Positions 44,055-52,834 of a DNA stretch of 64,000 nt are shown one piece after another. The notes beneath the pieces were generated by a model. That model searched no databases, was not told the DNA's origin, and saw nothing but the letters and a program-made list of their open reading frames with translations. Source of the DNA: Sva-25 sp037385685 (GTDB lineage: Bacteria > Pseudomonadota > Gammaproteobacteria > Chromatiales > Chromatiaceae); assembly GCA_037385685.1 (NCBI GenBank), contig JARRMW010000007.1, positions 39,662 through 103,661 on the forward strand, read 5' to 3'. Position 1 is the first letter of the stretch. Every line of letters begins with the position of its first letter. A program made the translations under genes and the position numbers.

Positions 44055-45190
44055 ACAAACCTACCGATTCGGGCAGTCTGGCTATTCGACCGGCCAACCC
44101 CGGAGACCTTGATGCGCTCGTCGCGCTCGAGACCGCCTGTTTCAGCAGCGATCGTATCTCGCGTCGTCAGTTCAACTATCTCCTGAAAAAAGGGAACGCC
44201 TCGATTCTCGTTGCCGAGCTTGACGGAAGGCTCGTCGGTGACCTCGTGCTGCTCTACTCGCGTGCCACATCTGTTGCGCGGCTCTACTCGATCGCCGTCA
44301 CTGGAAATGTTCGCGGCAAGGGGATTGCGCGAAGCCTCATGCAGGCTGCCGAAAGAGAGGCATGGGATCACCAGCGCGCCTATCTGCGGCTCGAGGTTCG
44401 AAAGGATAATCATCCTGCGATCGGACTCTATCAATCACTTGGCTACCGACGCCTCGGCGAGCATCCGGACTATTACGACGACCACGTGGATGCGTGGCGC
44501 TTCGAGAAGTCACTGGGACCCGGCCTGCACCCTGAACTCGCCCCTGCCCCCTACTACGAACAGAGCCTCGAGTTCACCTGTGGCCCCGCCGCACTCATGA
44601 TGGCATTCAAGACACTCGACCCGGCAATCGAAATGAATCGCCGACTCGAACTGCAGCTGTGGCGCGAAGCGACGACCATCTTCATGACCTCGGGGCACGG
44701 TGGCTGCGGACCCTACGGCCTTGCGCTGGCTGCTGCCCGGCGAGGCTTCCGTGTCGATCTGTATGTCACCGACGAAGGCATCCACATGATCGATTCGGTG
44801 CGCAGCTCGCAGAAGAAAGAGGTGATGCAACTCGTGCAGGAGGAGATGCAGGAAGAACTCCAATCACACGGTGTGCCGATGCACGGAACGCCTGTCAGTG
44901 CCGCTCAAATCGAGGAATCTCTGATGCACGGCGGGATCCCGCTGGTGCTGATCAGTTCCTGGCAGATCTACAACGCCAAGGCACCACACTGGGTCCTCGT
45001 GACAGGATTCGATGACAACTTCATCTATGTCAATGACCCGTTTGTCGATCATGACGAGGGAGAGAGCACCATGGATTCCATTCACATGCCGATCCAGAAA
45101 GAGAAATTCGAGAGCATGGCGCGCTACGGCCGCGTGGGGCTGCAGGCCATGGTCGTGCTCTATCCGCGCGAGGAGAACCGCGATGCCTGA
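44051..45190 (+). CDS. Fusion: GNAT acetyltransferase + C39-like cysteine peptidase
   Basis: A 379-aa two-domain protein. Residues about 8-155 are a RimI-like GNAT domain with the acetyl-CoA loop VRGKGIARSLM and a C-terminal NHPAIGLYQSLGY motif. Residues about 165-375 are a papain-fold peptidase C39-like domain: catalytic Cys177 in EFTCGPAALMM, His313 in PHWVLVTG and Asp329 in YVNDP. GTG start, coupled to the RMD1 gene before and overlapping the ATP-grasp gene after by 8 bases. Such GNAT-peptidase fusions travel with RimK-like ligases, suggesting modification and cleavage of a peptide made by the partner; substrate unknown. Confidence 0.88.
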   Translation: MNKPTDSGSLAIRPANPGDLDALVALETACFSSDRISRRQFNYLLKKGNASILVAELDGRLVGDLVLLYSRATSVARLYSIAVTGNVRGKGIARSLMQAAEREAWDHQRAYLRLEVRKDNHPAIGLYQSLGYRRLGEHPDYYDDHVDAWRFEKSLGPGLHPELAPAPYYEQSLEFTCGPAALMMAFKTLDPAIEMNRRLELQLWREATTIFMTSGHGGCGPYGLALAAARRGFRVDLYVTDEGIHMIDSVRSSQKKEVMQLVQEEMQEELQSHGVPMHGTPVSAAQIEESLMHGGIPLVLISSWQIYNAKAPHWVLVTGFDDNFIYVNDPFVDHDEGESTMDSIHMPIQKEKFESMARYGRVGLQAMVVLYPREENRDA

Positions 45191-46664
45191 ACATCTGATC
45201 CTGGTTGAAAAAGCCGGCTACAGAAAGGGACTACTCGACGACTGGCCTGTCATTACTGCAGCCGAGTATCTCACCGAGCCAACCTGGCAGCAGAAGAAGG
45301 GACTGCGCATCGTCAACCTGTGCCGCTCGCAAAAGTATCTCGGCGAGGGCTACTACTGCTCCCTGCTCGCCGAGGCACGCAGTCACAAGATCATCCCGAG
45401 CGTGCGAACCTTGCAGGACCTGAGTCGCAAGTCACTCTATTCACTTGAGACCGAGGACATTGACAGACGCGTTCAGAAAATTCTCGGCAGACGTGACCGG
45501 CAGATAGAGACCACATCGTTCAGTGTAACAGTGATGTTCGGCTACACAACACCGCGCGAGTTACAGGGTCTGGCGCGCGAGCTGTTCGAACTTTTCCGCG
45601 CACCGCTCATGCGCGTGAGTTTCGAAAAAAAGGCCACCTGGCGCATTTCCGGTATCCGCGCCCTCGGGATCCAGGATATCGATATCGAAAAAGAGGAGGC
45701 ATTCCGCGAGGCACTCGCAAGCTATCTCAGCAAGCGGTGGCGGGCACCCAAACAGAAACGTCTCGGCAAATACGACCTTGCGATCCTGCACAATCCGGAC
45801 GAAAGGATGCCGCCGTCGAACCGCAAGGCGCTCGATAAATTTCTGCGCGCCGCTCACCGCCACGGCCTGGATGCCGAACTCATCACGCCACGCGATTTTG
45901 GCCGCCTTGCCGAATTCGATGCGCTCTTCATCCGCGAGACAACGGCCATCGATCATCACACCTACCGCTTTTCACGTAAGGCAGCAAGCGAGGGACTCGT
46001 CGTGATTGATGACCCGGACTCAATCCTGCGCTGCACGAACAAGATTTATCTGGCTGAACTGCTCAAGGCAAACCGCATTGCGACGCCGGACACAGTGATC
46101 GTGCGCATCGGCGGGCTTGATGAACTCGAAGAGCGTCTCGGCTACCCGATGGTACTCAAGGTACCCGACGGATCTTTCTCTCTTGGTGTCTACAAGGTCG
46201 AGAACCGTCAGCAACTCGACCAGGTGTCGCGGCGCCTCTTCAGGGATTCGGAGTTGCTGCTTGGCCAGGCCTATGCCTACACGGAATTCGACTGGCGGGT
46301 GGGTATCATCAACGGCGAGGCACTCTACGTTTGCCAGTACTTCATGACCAAGGGACACTGGCAGATCTACGATCACGGTAGTGGCGGTGAGGTCGAAGGT
46401 GACCACCGCACGCTGGCAGTCGCGGATGCACCACCGCATGTCGTTGAGATGGCACTGCGGGCGGCCAGCCTGATCGGAAACGGCCTCTATGGCGTTGACC
46501 TCAAGGAAACCGCCGATGGCATACTCGTCATCGAGGTCAATGACAACCCGAGTATCGAACACGGTGTCGAGGACCAGGTGATCGGTGATGCACTCTATGA
46601 CAGGGTCATCAACAAATTTCTGATCCGCATCGAGAGCGTCAAACACCAGGCCGCGAAAAAGTAG
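45183..46664 (+). CDS. RimK-like ATP-grasp amide ligase with N-terminal RLAN domain
   Basis: A 493-aa protein. The first ~150 residues (MPEHLILVEKAGYRKGLLDDWPVITA, ending near KKATWRISGI) match the RimK-like ligase N-terminal (RLAN) type; residues about 190-485 are an ATP-grasp ligase with LKVPDGSFSLGVYKVE, the DWRVGIINGEALY strand and the metal-binding ending ILVIEVNDNPSIEHG. It should form an amide bond between a carboxylate and an amine using ATP. It ends a three-gene coupled operon with the GNAT-C39 fusion and RMD1 protein. No dedicated precursor peptide is evident nearby. Confidence 0.88.
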   Translation: MPEHLILVEKAGYRKGLLDDWPVITAAEYLTEPTWQQKKGLRIVNLCRSQKYLGEGYYCSLLAEARSHKIIPSVRTLQDLSRKSLYSLETEDIDRRVQKILGRRDRQIETTSFSVTVMFGYTTPRELQGLARELFELFRAPLMRVSFEKKATWRISGIRALGIQDIDIEKEEAFREALASYLSKRWRAPKQKRLGKYDLAILHNPDERMPPSNRKALDKFLRAAHRHGLDAELITPRDFGRLAEFDALFIRETTAIDHHTYRFSRKAASEGLVVIDDPDSILRCTNKIYLAELLKANRIATPDTVIVRIGGLDELEERLGYPMVLKVPDGSFSLGVYKVENRQQLDQVSRRLFRDSELLLGQAYAYTEFDWRVGIINGEALYVCQYFMTKGHWQIYDHGSGGEVEGDHRTLAVADAPPHVVEMALRAASLIGNGLYGVDLKETADGILVIEVNDNPSIEHGVEDQVIGDALYDRVINKFLIRIESVKHQAAKK

Positions 46665-46742
46665 CACTGTTTCTCCGGGCGGGCTTGATCCCCTCGAGCC
46701 TGATGGCGCAGACTGCAGAGACATCTCTTCGGGAGCCTGCGC

Positions 46743-47111
46743 ATGCAATTCATCAACGGTATAACAATCCTGCTGATCTACCAGCTTGCAGGCGAGATCA
46801 GCGTGCGACTGCTCGGTATCCCGGTCCCGGGCCCCGTCCTCGGCATGCTCATGCTCTTCATCACACTGCTGTTGCGGGGCAAGGCAGGTGAATCACTGGA
46901 CACGGCCTCGACGGGATTGCTGAGTCACCTTTCGCTGCTCTTCGTTCCGGCCGGTGTCGGCATGATGGTTCACTTCGAGCACATCGCGAGCGAGTGGGTG
47001 TCGATCACCGTTGCACTGCTGCTCAGCACGCTCGTGACGATGGCGGCTACCGCCGGCATCATGCTCGGTGTAACGCGACTGCTGGCACGGGAGCACAACG
47101 CGGATGGATAA
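46743..47111 (+). CDS. CidA/LrgA-family membrane protein
   Basis: A 122-aa protein with four membrane helices. Family features: YQLAGEISVRLLGIPVPGPVLGMLML at the N-terminus and LSLLFVPAGVGMM in helix 3. These holin-like proteins act with LrgB/CidB; plant and bacterial relatives export glycolate, lactate or pyruvate. Overlaps the next gene by 8 bases. Confidence 0.92.
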   Translation: MQFINGITILLIYQLAGEISVRLLGIPVPGPVLGMLMLFITLLLRGKAGESLDTASTGLLSHLSLLFVPAGVGMMVHFEHIASEWVSITVALLLSTLVTMAATAGIMLGVTRLLAREHNADG

Positions 47112-47838
47112 CGCCGATCTCTCGACGATCTGGGTCTACCTGTCAGAGTCTCCACTCGCCGGTCTGACGATCACCATGATTGCCTATAGCCTCGCCTACC
47201 GGCTCTACATCTCTGCCAACTCCCATCCGCTGCTGAATCCGGTCGTGACATCGGTCGGTATGCTGATTCTCTTTCTGCTCTTCACGGATACTCCCTACGA
47301 TGCCTACTTCGAGGGCGGGCAGTTCGTGCACTTCCTGCTTGGCCCGGCCACCGTGGCACTCGCGGTGCCCCTCTACCAGCAGTTCTCGAAACTCCGCCGA
47401 CTCTGGCTTCCGGTCACCATCGCGATGCTCTCCGGCGTCGCCATCGGCGGGCTGAGCTCGGTCGGACTTGCCGCCTTGCTTGGCGCCTCGCCGGTCACCC
47501 AGATGTCGCTGGCCCCCAAATCTGTGACCGCCCCGGTCGCCATGGGCATCTCGGAACAGATCGGTGGCCTGCCATCACTAACAGCCGTACTCGTGGTGCT
47601 GACAGGCATCCTTGGCGCAGTTCTCGGAACCCGGCTCTTCGACCTGCTGCGTATCCGTGATGACAGTGTCAGGGGGATCGCCATGGGTGTGACAGCCCAC
47701 GGGATCGGAACCGCGCGTGCCTTCCAGGTCAGCAAGGAGATGGGAGCCTTCTCGGGACTGGCGATGGCACTGTCGGCATTTCTGACGGCAGTGATCCTGC
47801 CCTGGCTGCTCGGCCTGACCGGGTTTCTCGTAGAGTGA
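47104..47838 (+). CDS. LrgB/CidB-family membrane protein
   Basis: A 244-aa protein with about seven membrane helices and family motifs FLLGPATVALAVPLY, LAPKSVTAPVAMGISEQIGG and GVTAHGIGTARAFQ. Partner of the CidA/LrgA-type protein; the pair may export glycolate or pyruvate, as shown for relatives, or regulate autolysis. No LytSR- or CidR-type regulator is next to it. Confidence 0.93.
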   Translation: MDNADLSTIWVYLSESPLAGLTITMIAYSLAYRLYISANSHPLLNPVVTSVGMLILFLLFTDTPYDAYFEGGQFVHFLLGPATVALAVPLYQQFSKLRRLWLPVTIAMLSGVAIGGLSSVGLAALLGASPVTQMSLAPKSVTAPVAMGISEQIGGLPSLTAVLVVLTGILGAVLGTRLFDLLRIRDDSVRGIAMGVTAHGIGTARAFQVSKEMGAFSGLAMALSAFLTAVILPWLLGLTGFLVE

Positions 47839-47957
47839 GCACCATTCCAGGGATGCGCTTGCCCTTCTTTCAGGTGTGCATATAACCCCTTGATTCATGG
47901 CTTGATAGTGAAGAGTCTCGCGGGCAGACTCGGCACATACTGTCGCGGAATCATGCA

Positions 47958-49754
47958 ATGAAAAACAACCTGCGTGCATTCTCCCTGCTACTCCTGCTGG
48001 TCACGCCACTCCTGCGTGCCGGGCACGACGTCGAACTATCGACCCATCCCTCCCCCTACCTGCAAAGTCATGCCGATGACACTGTTCACTGGCGTGTCAA
48101 CGATAGCCAGGCCATCAAGCAAGCACGTGAAGAGGGAAAGCTGATTTTTCTCTCGAGCGGTTATCAGAGCTGCTACTGGTGCTATCGCATGAAGCAGGAC
48201 ACTTTCAGCGACGACGATGCTGCCACGCTGATCAATGGCAACTTCCTCCCGGTTCTCATCGATCGCGAACTCGAAACTCGTCTGGATTCACAAATGCAGC
48301 TGATCCTGGCAGAGCAGCGTGGCGTCGGTGGCTGGCCCGCCAATGTCATCCTGACCCCAGAGGGCTATCCTGTCGCAAGCTTCAGTTATGCGGATCCTGA
48401 CAGCCTGATACCCGGGTTGTCGGGGCTTCTCGGACGCTGGGATAGCGAACCGGAAAAGCTCGTCAGCGAAGGCAAGGCCGTGCTGGCAAGGCTCGAGCAG
48501 GAAAAAGAGGCATCCGAGAGGCTTCTGAATGACACCAGTCTCGCGGACCTGCTGCAACGCTTCCTGCAACAGGCCAATGCCGCCGCAGACATGACCAATG
48601 GCGGTTTCGGCGACAGCGAGAAATATCCCCACCTGCCGCAACTCCGGGCGCTGCTTGCACTGACCGCCGTCGTGCCGGACGCATCCCTGACCGGTTTTAT
48701 CCAGACAACGCTCGATGCCATGCTGGAGAATGGTCTCAGAGACCAGCTGGGTGGCGGTTTTTTCCGCTATACCACTGACAGGCAGTGGCGCACGCCACAC
48801 TACGAGCAGATGCTCCATACGCAGGCACTCGCCATTGCGGTCCTGATACGCGCAGGCGAGCAACTGGATACGGACTCATACAGCGATGCCGCGAACCGGA
48901 CTCTACTGAACATGCTTCGGGCCTTTCGCCGCGACGATGGCCTTTTCCGCTCGTCGCTCTCTGCCGTCGGTCACGATGGCAAGGATGGCGGCCACTATCT
49001 CTGGCAACCATCCGAACTCGAGACACTTCTCGGGCAAGACTGGCAGGATCAGCTGGAAATCCTTATCAGCACACCTGATGGCATCCTTCCACGACTGGCG
49101 CCCGGGAGTCCGGAGAACGTCAGGACAAGACTCCTCCGCATACGCGAACAGCAAGCGCCGCCCACTGACGACAAGGCCTTGCTGGGCCTCAATGGACTTG
49201 TCCTGTCTGCACTCGCTGCGACCAGCTCGAATCCGCAAGCCAGGAAAGCCGGTAACGAACTTGCAGGGATACTCAACAGGGTCACGGAAAGCGGAAATCC
49301 CTCCCGTCTTCTTGATCGCAGTGATGCCGGACCGGCCGGGCTCGACGATCTCGTCTACGCGGCACGCGGGCTGCTTGACTGGTCACAGGCGAGCGGAGAT
49401 GCGCGTTCCGCATCGAACGCTGGCACGCTGCTGCAGATGGCATATTCCCGCTACTACGACCGGACACATTGGCTCGAGGGTGATCTCGCCCCCCTGCCGG
49501 GCAGCAGCCGCGCGCTGCTGATTCAGGACACTCAGCTGCCCTCTCCGGCTGCGCTGTGGATTGACACGGCCTGGCGGCTCGCGGAGAGTTCGAAAGAGAA
49601 GCGACTTGGACGCCTCGCAGATACGATCAGCCTGGTCTGGCCACAGGCGCTCCATGACAACACTTTTTTCCATGCCACCTGGCTGGCCGCCATGATCGAG
49701 CGACGCGTGCGCCTTTACACCGCGACCAGCCCTGAAGGAGGACCAGGTCGATAA
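47958..49754 (+). CDS. Exported DUF255 thioredoxin-like / alpha-toroid protein
   Basis: A 598-aa protein with an N-terminal signal (MKNNLRAFSLLLLLVTPLLRAG). The first domain is DUF255, a thioredoxin-like fold starting PSPYLQSHADDTVHW and with Cys72-Y-W-Cys75 in place of the usual CHWCH. The C-terminal 350 residues form the alpha/alpha barrel of the YyaL/spermatogenesis-associated-20 family (GGFGDSEKYPHLPQL, GGGFFRYTTDRQWRTPHYEQML, ALLGLNGLVLSAL). Most relatives are cytosolic; export here is unusual. Translation-coupled to the ExbB-like gene, so it may be a periplasmic partner of that membrane complex. Confidence 0.85.
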   Translation: MKNNLRAFSLLLLLVTPLLRAGHDVELSTHPSPYLQSHADDTVHWRVNDSQAIKQAREEGKLIFLSSGYQSCYWCYRMKQDTFSDDDAATLINGNFLPVLIDRELETRLDSQMQLILAEQRGVGGWPANVILTPEGYPVASFSYADPDSLIPGLSGLLGRWDSEPEKLVSEGKAVLARLEQEKEASERLLNDTSLADLLQRFLQQANAAADMTNGGFGDSEKYPHLPQLRALLALTAVVPDASLTGFIQTTLDAMLENGLRDQLGGGFFRYTTDRQWRTPHYEQMLHTQALAIAVLIRAGEQLDTDSYSDAANRTLLNMLRAFRRDDGLFRSSLSAVGHDGKDGGHYLWQPSELETLLGQDWQDQLEILISTPDGILPRLAPGSPENVRTRLLRIREQQAPPTDDKALLGLNGLVLSALAATSSNPQARKAGNELAGILNRVTESGNPSRLLDRSDAGPAGLDDLVYAARGLLDWSQASGDARSASNAGTLLQMAYSRYYDRTHWLEGDLAPLPGSSRALLIQDTQLPSPAALWIDTAWRLAESSKEKRLGRLADTISLVWPQALHDNTFFHATWLAAMIERRVRLYTATSPEGGPGR

Positions 49755-50410
49755 TGTACAACGATCGCTACACACCCCTTTACGGCTGGCTCCTGCTGTT
49801 CGGGCTTCTGCTGTTTGGCGCTTTCCTGCTATGGCATTACGACCTGTTGCAACAGCTGCAGGAGCAGGACCAGACAAAACTCTCGATTATCATCCTGGTG
49901 TTCTTCGTTCTCACGACTCTCTATCTTGGCTGGTGCGCGTTACGCCTGTCGCAAGAGAACAGCCTCGCGGAACAGACAGAGTCAGATGCCGGAGGCTGGG
50001 CCGCTGACCACCTGCGGCTTATCAAACAGCTTCAGGAGAGCGGCGGCGATCTCGCGCAGGAACCGCTGCTGGCGCGCCTCGTGGAACAGGTTCACTCTGG
50101 TCATGGCTCGGGCTGGTTCATCTCGGACCTGCTTTTGCGACTCGGCCTCATCGGGACAGTGATCGGCTTCGTCATGATGCTCGGCTCTGTCTACAGCCTC
50201 GAAGGCGAAGGCGCCTATGCACTGAAAGAGCTGCTTGGCGAAATGGGTGGTGGCATGCAGGTGGCGCTCTACACCACTCTGACGGGGCTGGGCTCGGCGA
50301 TCCTGCTCAGTATCCAGTGTCACTGGCTCGACCGGTGTGCCGACCGGCTCGTGAGCCGCATCATCGAACTCTCTGCGGTACGCCAGAACCAGTCCGGAAA
50401 GAATGGCTAG
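49754..50410 (+). CDS. MotA/TolQ/ExbB-type proton channel subunit
   Basis: A 218-aa membrane protein. Hydrophobic segments at about 10-27, 42-62, 120-143 and 170-190; the last two bear the MotA/ExbB signature (LLRLGLIGTVIGFVMMLGSV and MGGGMQVALYTTLTGLGSAILLS). The start overlaps the DUF255 stop by one base and the end overlaps the next gene by 8 bases. Predicted to form a proton-driven stator with the following ExbD-like protein. No flagellar, Tol or TonB genes are near. Confidence 0.82.
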   Translation: MYNDRYTPLYGWLLLFGLLLFGAFLLWHYDLLQQLQEQDQTKLSIIILVFFVLTTLYLGWCALRLSQENSLAEQTESDAGGWAADHLRLIKQLQESGGDLAQEPLLARLVEQVHSGHGSGWFISDLLLRLGLIGTVIGFVMMLGSVYSLEGEGAYALKELLGEMGGGMQVALYTTLTGLGSAILLSIQCHWLDRCADRLVSRIIELSAVRQNQSGKNG

Positions 50411-51041
50411 CCTCTACAGCCGTCACAGGAACGACAAGGGGCGTGCAGATCCCTTTATCGATCTGCTCTTCAACACACTGCTTGGCTTTACCTTCCTTTT
50501 TCTGGTCAGCCTGCTCTTCATCAATCCCAAGGCGAAACGCGGCAGCGTGGACATGGTGGCCGAGTACATCATCACGGCAACCTGGCCAAAAAACCTGGCT
50601 GACGACATTGATCTCTGGGTGCATGCACCCACGGGGCATACAGCCTCCTACCTTCAAAAAGAGGCCGGCTGGCTGCATCTCGACCGTGACGATCGCGGGG
50701 AACTGAACGACACGATCACCGTCGATGGCAAAGAGGTGCTGTACCCGATCAACCAGGAGATCATCACGATACGCTACCGCCAGGCGGGCGAATACATCGT
50801 CAACCTCTACTACTATGACAAGACCAGCAGTGATCCCGTGCCGGTCGAGGTCAAGGTCGACAGGGTCAATCCGACCCTCAAGACTGTCTTCGCACAGACT
50901 TTTGAACTCAATGCGCAGGACCAGGAGCTCACCGCGTTGCGTTTCTCCATCGACCGGGAAGGCAATGTCTTTGGTATCAACAGGCTGCCACTGCGACTGA
51001 CTCCCTACAAGCTGGACCAGATGCCGTCATGGGTGGAGTGA
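50403..51041 (+). CDS. ExbD/MotB-like protein with periplasmic domain
   Basis: A 212-aa protein. One membrane helix (about residues 20-42) begins with PFIDLLFNTLLGF; Asp20 is at the position of the proton-carrying Asp of ExbD/TolR/MotB. The remaining 170 residues are a periplasmic beta domain (DDIDLWVHAPTGH, LHLDRDDRGELND, GEYIVNLYYYD) similar in style to DUF2135-like Ig-type domains, not the OmpA-like or usual ExbD domain. Coupled to the channel gene on one side (8 bases) and a membrane gene on the other (13 bases). Confidence 0.75.
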   Translation: MASLYSRHRNDKGRADPFIDLLFNTLLGFTFLFLVSLLFINPKAKRGSVDMVAEYIITATWPKNLADDIDLWVHAPTGHTASYLQKEAGWLHLDRDDRGELNDTITVDGKEVLYPINQEIITIRYRQAGEYIVNLYYYDKTSSDPVPVEVKVDRVNPTLKTVFAQTFELNAQDQELTALRFSIDREGNVFGINRLPLRLTPYKLDQMPSWVE

Positions 51042-51517
51042 CGCTGACCCTTGCCTATATCCTGCCGCTGCTGCTGATTGTCTGGCTGTGGCTCGGAAGC
51101 GGTGCACCGACACGCATCAAGCTTCTCGTGACCCTGCTATTACCGCTTTTCTATCTGCTGCACTGGATCGGCATCGAGCAGACGCGCGGATGGCCCGCCA
51201 GCGCTCCGCCACCTGACCGCTTCGAAATGATCGCTGCGGATGTTATCGAGCCCGGCCGGCATGGCTACAGGGATGGCGTGATCCACCTGCTCATCCGCCA
51301 CGGGGACTCTCCACAGCCACGCTTGCATGCAGTGCCGTACAGTCGCGAGCTGCACACCCTGCTGTTCGAGACCAGGGAACGTATTGCAAACGGCCGACCG
51401 CAGATCGGCATTCTGCGTGACAGCGGGCAGGCCGGGAACGGCGCACCTGTCGGCAACGGGCGCACCATCGAGTTCGTCGATGCCGGCAATCGTCGCCTGC
51501 TACCGCCGAAACTCTAG
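51029..51517 (+). CDS. Membrane protein of the ExbB/ExbD-like operon
   Basis: A 162-aa protein with two N-terminal hydrophobic segments (about residues 5-22 and 29-46) and a soluble part beginning DRFEMIAADVIEPGRHGYRDG. No family recognised. It overlaps the preceding gene by 13 bases, so it is the fourth member of a translationally coupled set with the exported DUF255 protein and the ExbB/ExbD-like pair. Confidence 0.65.
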   Translation: MGGVTLTLAYILPLLLIVWLWLGSGAPTRIKLLVTLLLPLFYLLHWIGIEQTRGWPASAPPPDRFEMIAADVIEPGRHGYRDGVIHLLIRHGDSPQPRLHAVPYSRELHTLLFETRERIANGRPQIGILRDSGQAGNGAPVGNGRTIEFVDAGNRRLLPPKL

Positions 51518-51587
51518 GGCCAAACCGGGACACCCATAGTGCACCGCACAATCACCGGGCATTGATTTCCTTCCATTTTTTCTTGTT

Positions 51588-51615
51588 GTACCCTCGATTG
51601 CACTCGTTATACTGC
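51588..51615 (+). promoter_or_regulatory. Promoter of the aminotransferase-rhodanese-sco-psd operon
   Basis: TTGTAC (51588-51593) and TATACT (51610-51615) at a 16-base spacing, 31 bases before the aminotransferase start. Confidence 0.5.
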
Positions 51616-51646
51616 GCCCTCTGTTCAGGGCTACCGGTTCACCACT

Positions 51647-52831
51647 ATGACAACATCATTCATCCCGCCGAAGCGTATTCTCATGGGCCCTGGCCCGTCC
51701 GACGTGAATCCGCAAATCCTCGAGGCCATGGCCCGTCCGACGATCGGACATCTCGATCCGCATTTCATCCAGATGATGGAAGAGCTCAAGGAGTTGCTGC
51801 AATACGCTTTCCAGACGAGCAACAGGCTGACCATGCCTGTTTCAGCACCCGGATCGGCCGGGATGGAAACCTGCTTCGCAAACCTCGTCGAACCGGAAGA
51901 CGAAGTCATCGTCTGCCAGAACGGCGTCTTTGGCGGCCGCATGAAAGAGAATGTCATCCGTTGTGGCGGTACGCCGATCATGGTTGAGACCGAGTGGGGG
52001 CGCGCAGTTGACATCAATGCTGTCGAAGAGGCTCTCAAGGCCAACCCGAATGCGAAAATCCTTGCGTTCGTCCACGCAGAGACCTCGACAGGCGCCCAGT
52101 CAGACGCGCAGGCACTCACAGCACTCGCGCACGAGCATGACTGCCTCGTGATTGTCGACGCCGTCACTTCTCTCGGCGGATCGCCGTTACTCGTGGATGA
52201 GTGGGGCATCGATGCCATCTATTCCGGTAGCCAGAAATGCCTCTCCTGTACACCAGGCCTCTCTCCCGTTAGCTTCAACGAGCACGCCCTGGAGAAGGTG
52301 CGTAGCCGCCCGACCCCCGTGCAGAGCTGGTTCCTCGATCTCAATCTCGTCATGGCCTACTGGAACAGCGAGGACGGTGCCCGCAGTTACCATCACACGG
52401 CGCCAGTCAATGCGCTCTACGCCCTGCACGAGGCACTGCTTTTGCTCAAGCAGGAGGGTCTCGAAAATGCCTGGAAACGCCATATGGACAACCATATGAT
52501 CCTGCGTGCCGGACTGGAGACCATGGGCATCGACTTCATCGTGCCAGAGGCGGAGCGTCTGCCCCAGCTCAATGCCATCTCGATTCCCGAAGGGATTGAA
52601 GATGTGGCTGTCCGTACCCATCTTCTGAATGAATACAATCTTGAGATCGGTGCAGGGCTTGGACCACTGGCCGGCAAGATCTGGCGGATCGGCCAGATGG
52701 GCTATGCCAGCAACCCGGAAAACATCCTGTTCTGCATCGACGCACTCGGAAATGTCCTGAATGAATTCGGTTACAACACCTCCGTCGACAAGGCTCTCGA
52801 AGCCGCCAGAGCTGTCCAGGCAGCAATCTGA
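51647..52831 (+). CDS. Alanine--glyoxylate / serine--pyruvate class V aminotransferase
   Basis: A 394-aa PLP enzyme of the AGXT-like class V family: MGPGPSDVNPQILEAMARPTIGHLDP at the start, SAPGSAGMETCFANL for phosphate binding, VDAVTSLGGSPL with the pyridine-contacting Asp, and the PLP lysine Lys197 in SGSQKCLSCTPGLSPVSF. The typical Trp motif and C-terminal domain are present. Likely transaminates glyoxylate, important in photorespiratory-like salvage. First gene of a run with rhodanese, SCO1 and psd. Confidence 0.9.
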   Translation: MTTSFIPPKRILMGPGPSDVNPQILEAMARPTIGHLDPHFIQMMEELKELLQYAFQTSNRLTMPVSAPGSAGMETCFANLVEPEDEVIVCQNGVFGGRMKENVIRCGGTPIMVETEWGRAVDINAVEEALKANPNAKILAFVHAETSTGAQSDAQALTALAHEHDCLVIVDAVTSLGGSPLLVDEWGIDAIYSGSQKCLSCTPGLSPVSFNEHALEKVRSRPTPVQSWFLDLNLVMAYWNSEDGARSYHHTAPVNALYALHEALLLLKQEGLENAWKRHMDNHMILRAGLETMGIDFIVPEAERLPQLNAISIPEGIEDVAVRTHLLNEYNLEIGAGLGPLAGKIWRIGQMGYASNPENILFCIDALGNVLNEFGYNTSVDKALEAARAVQAAI

Positions 52832-52834
52832 ATC

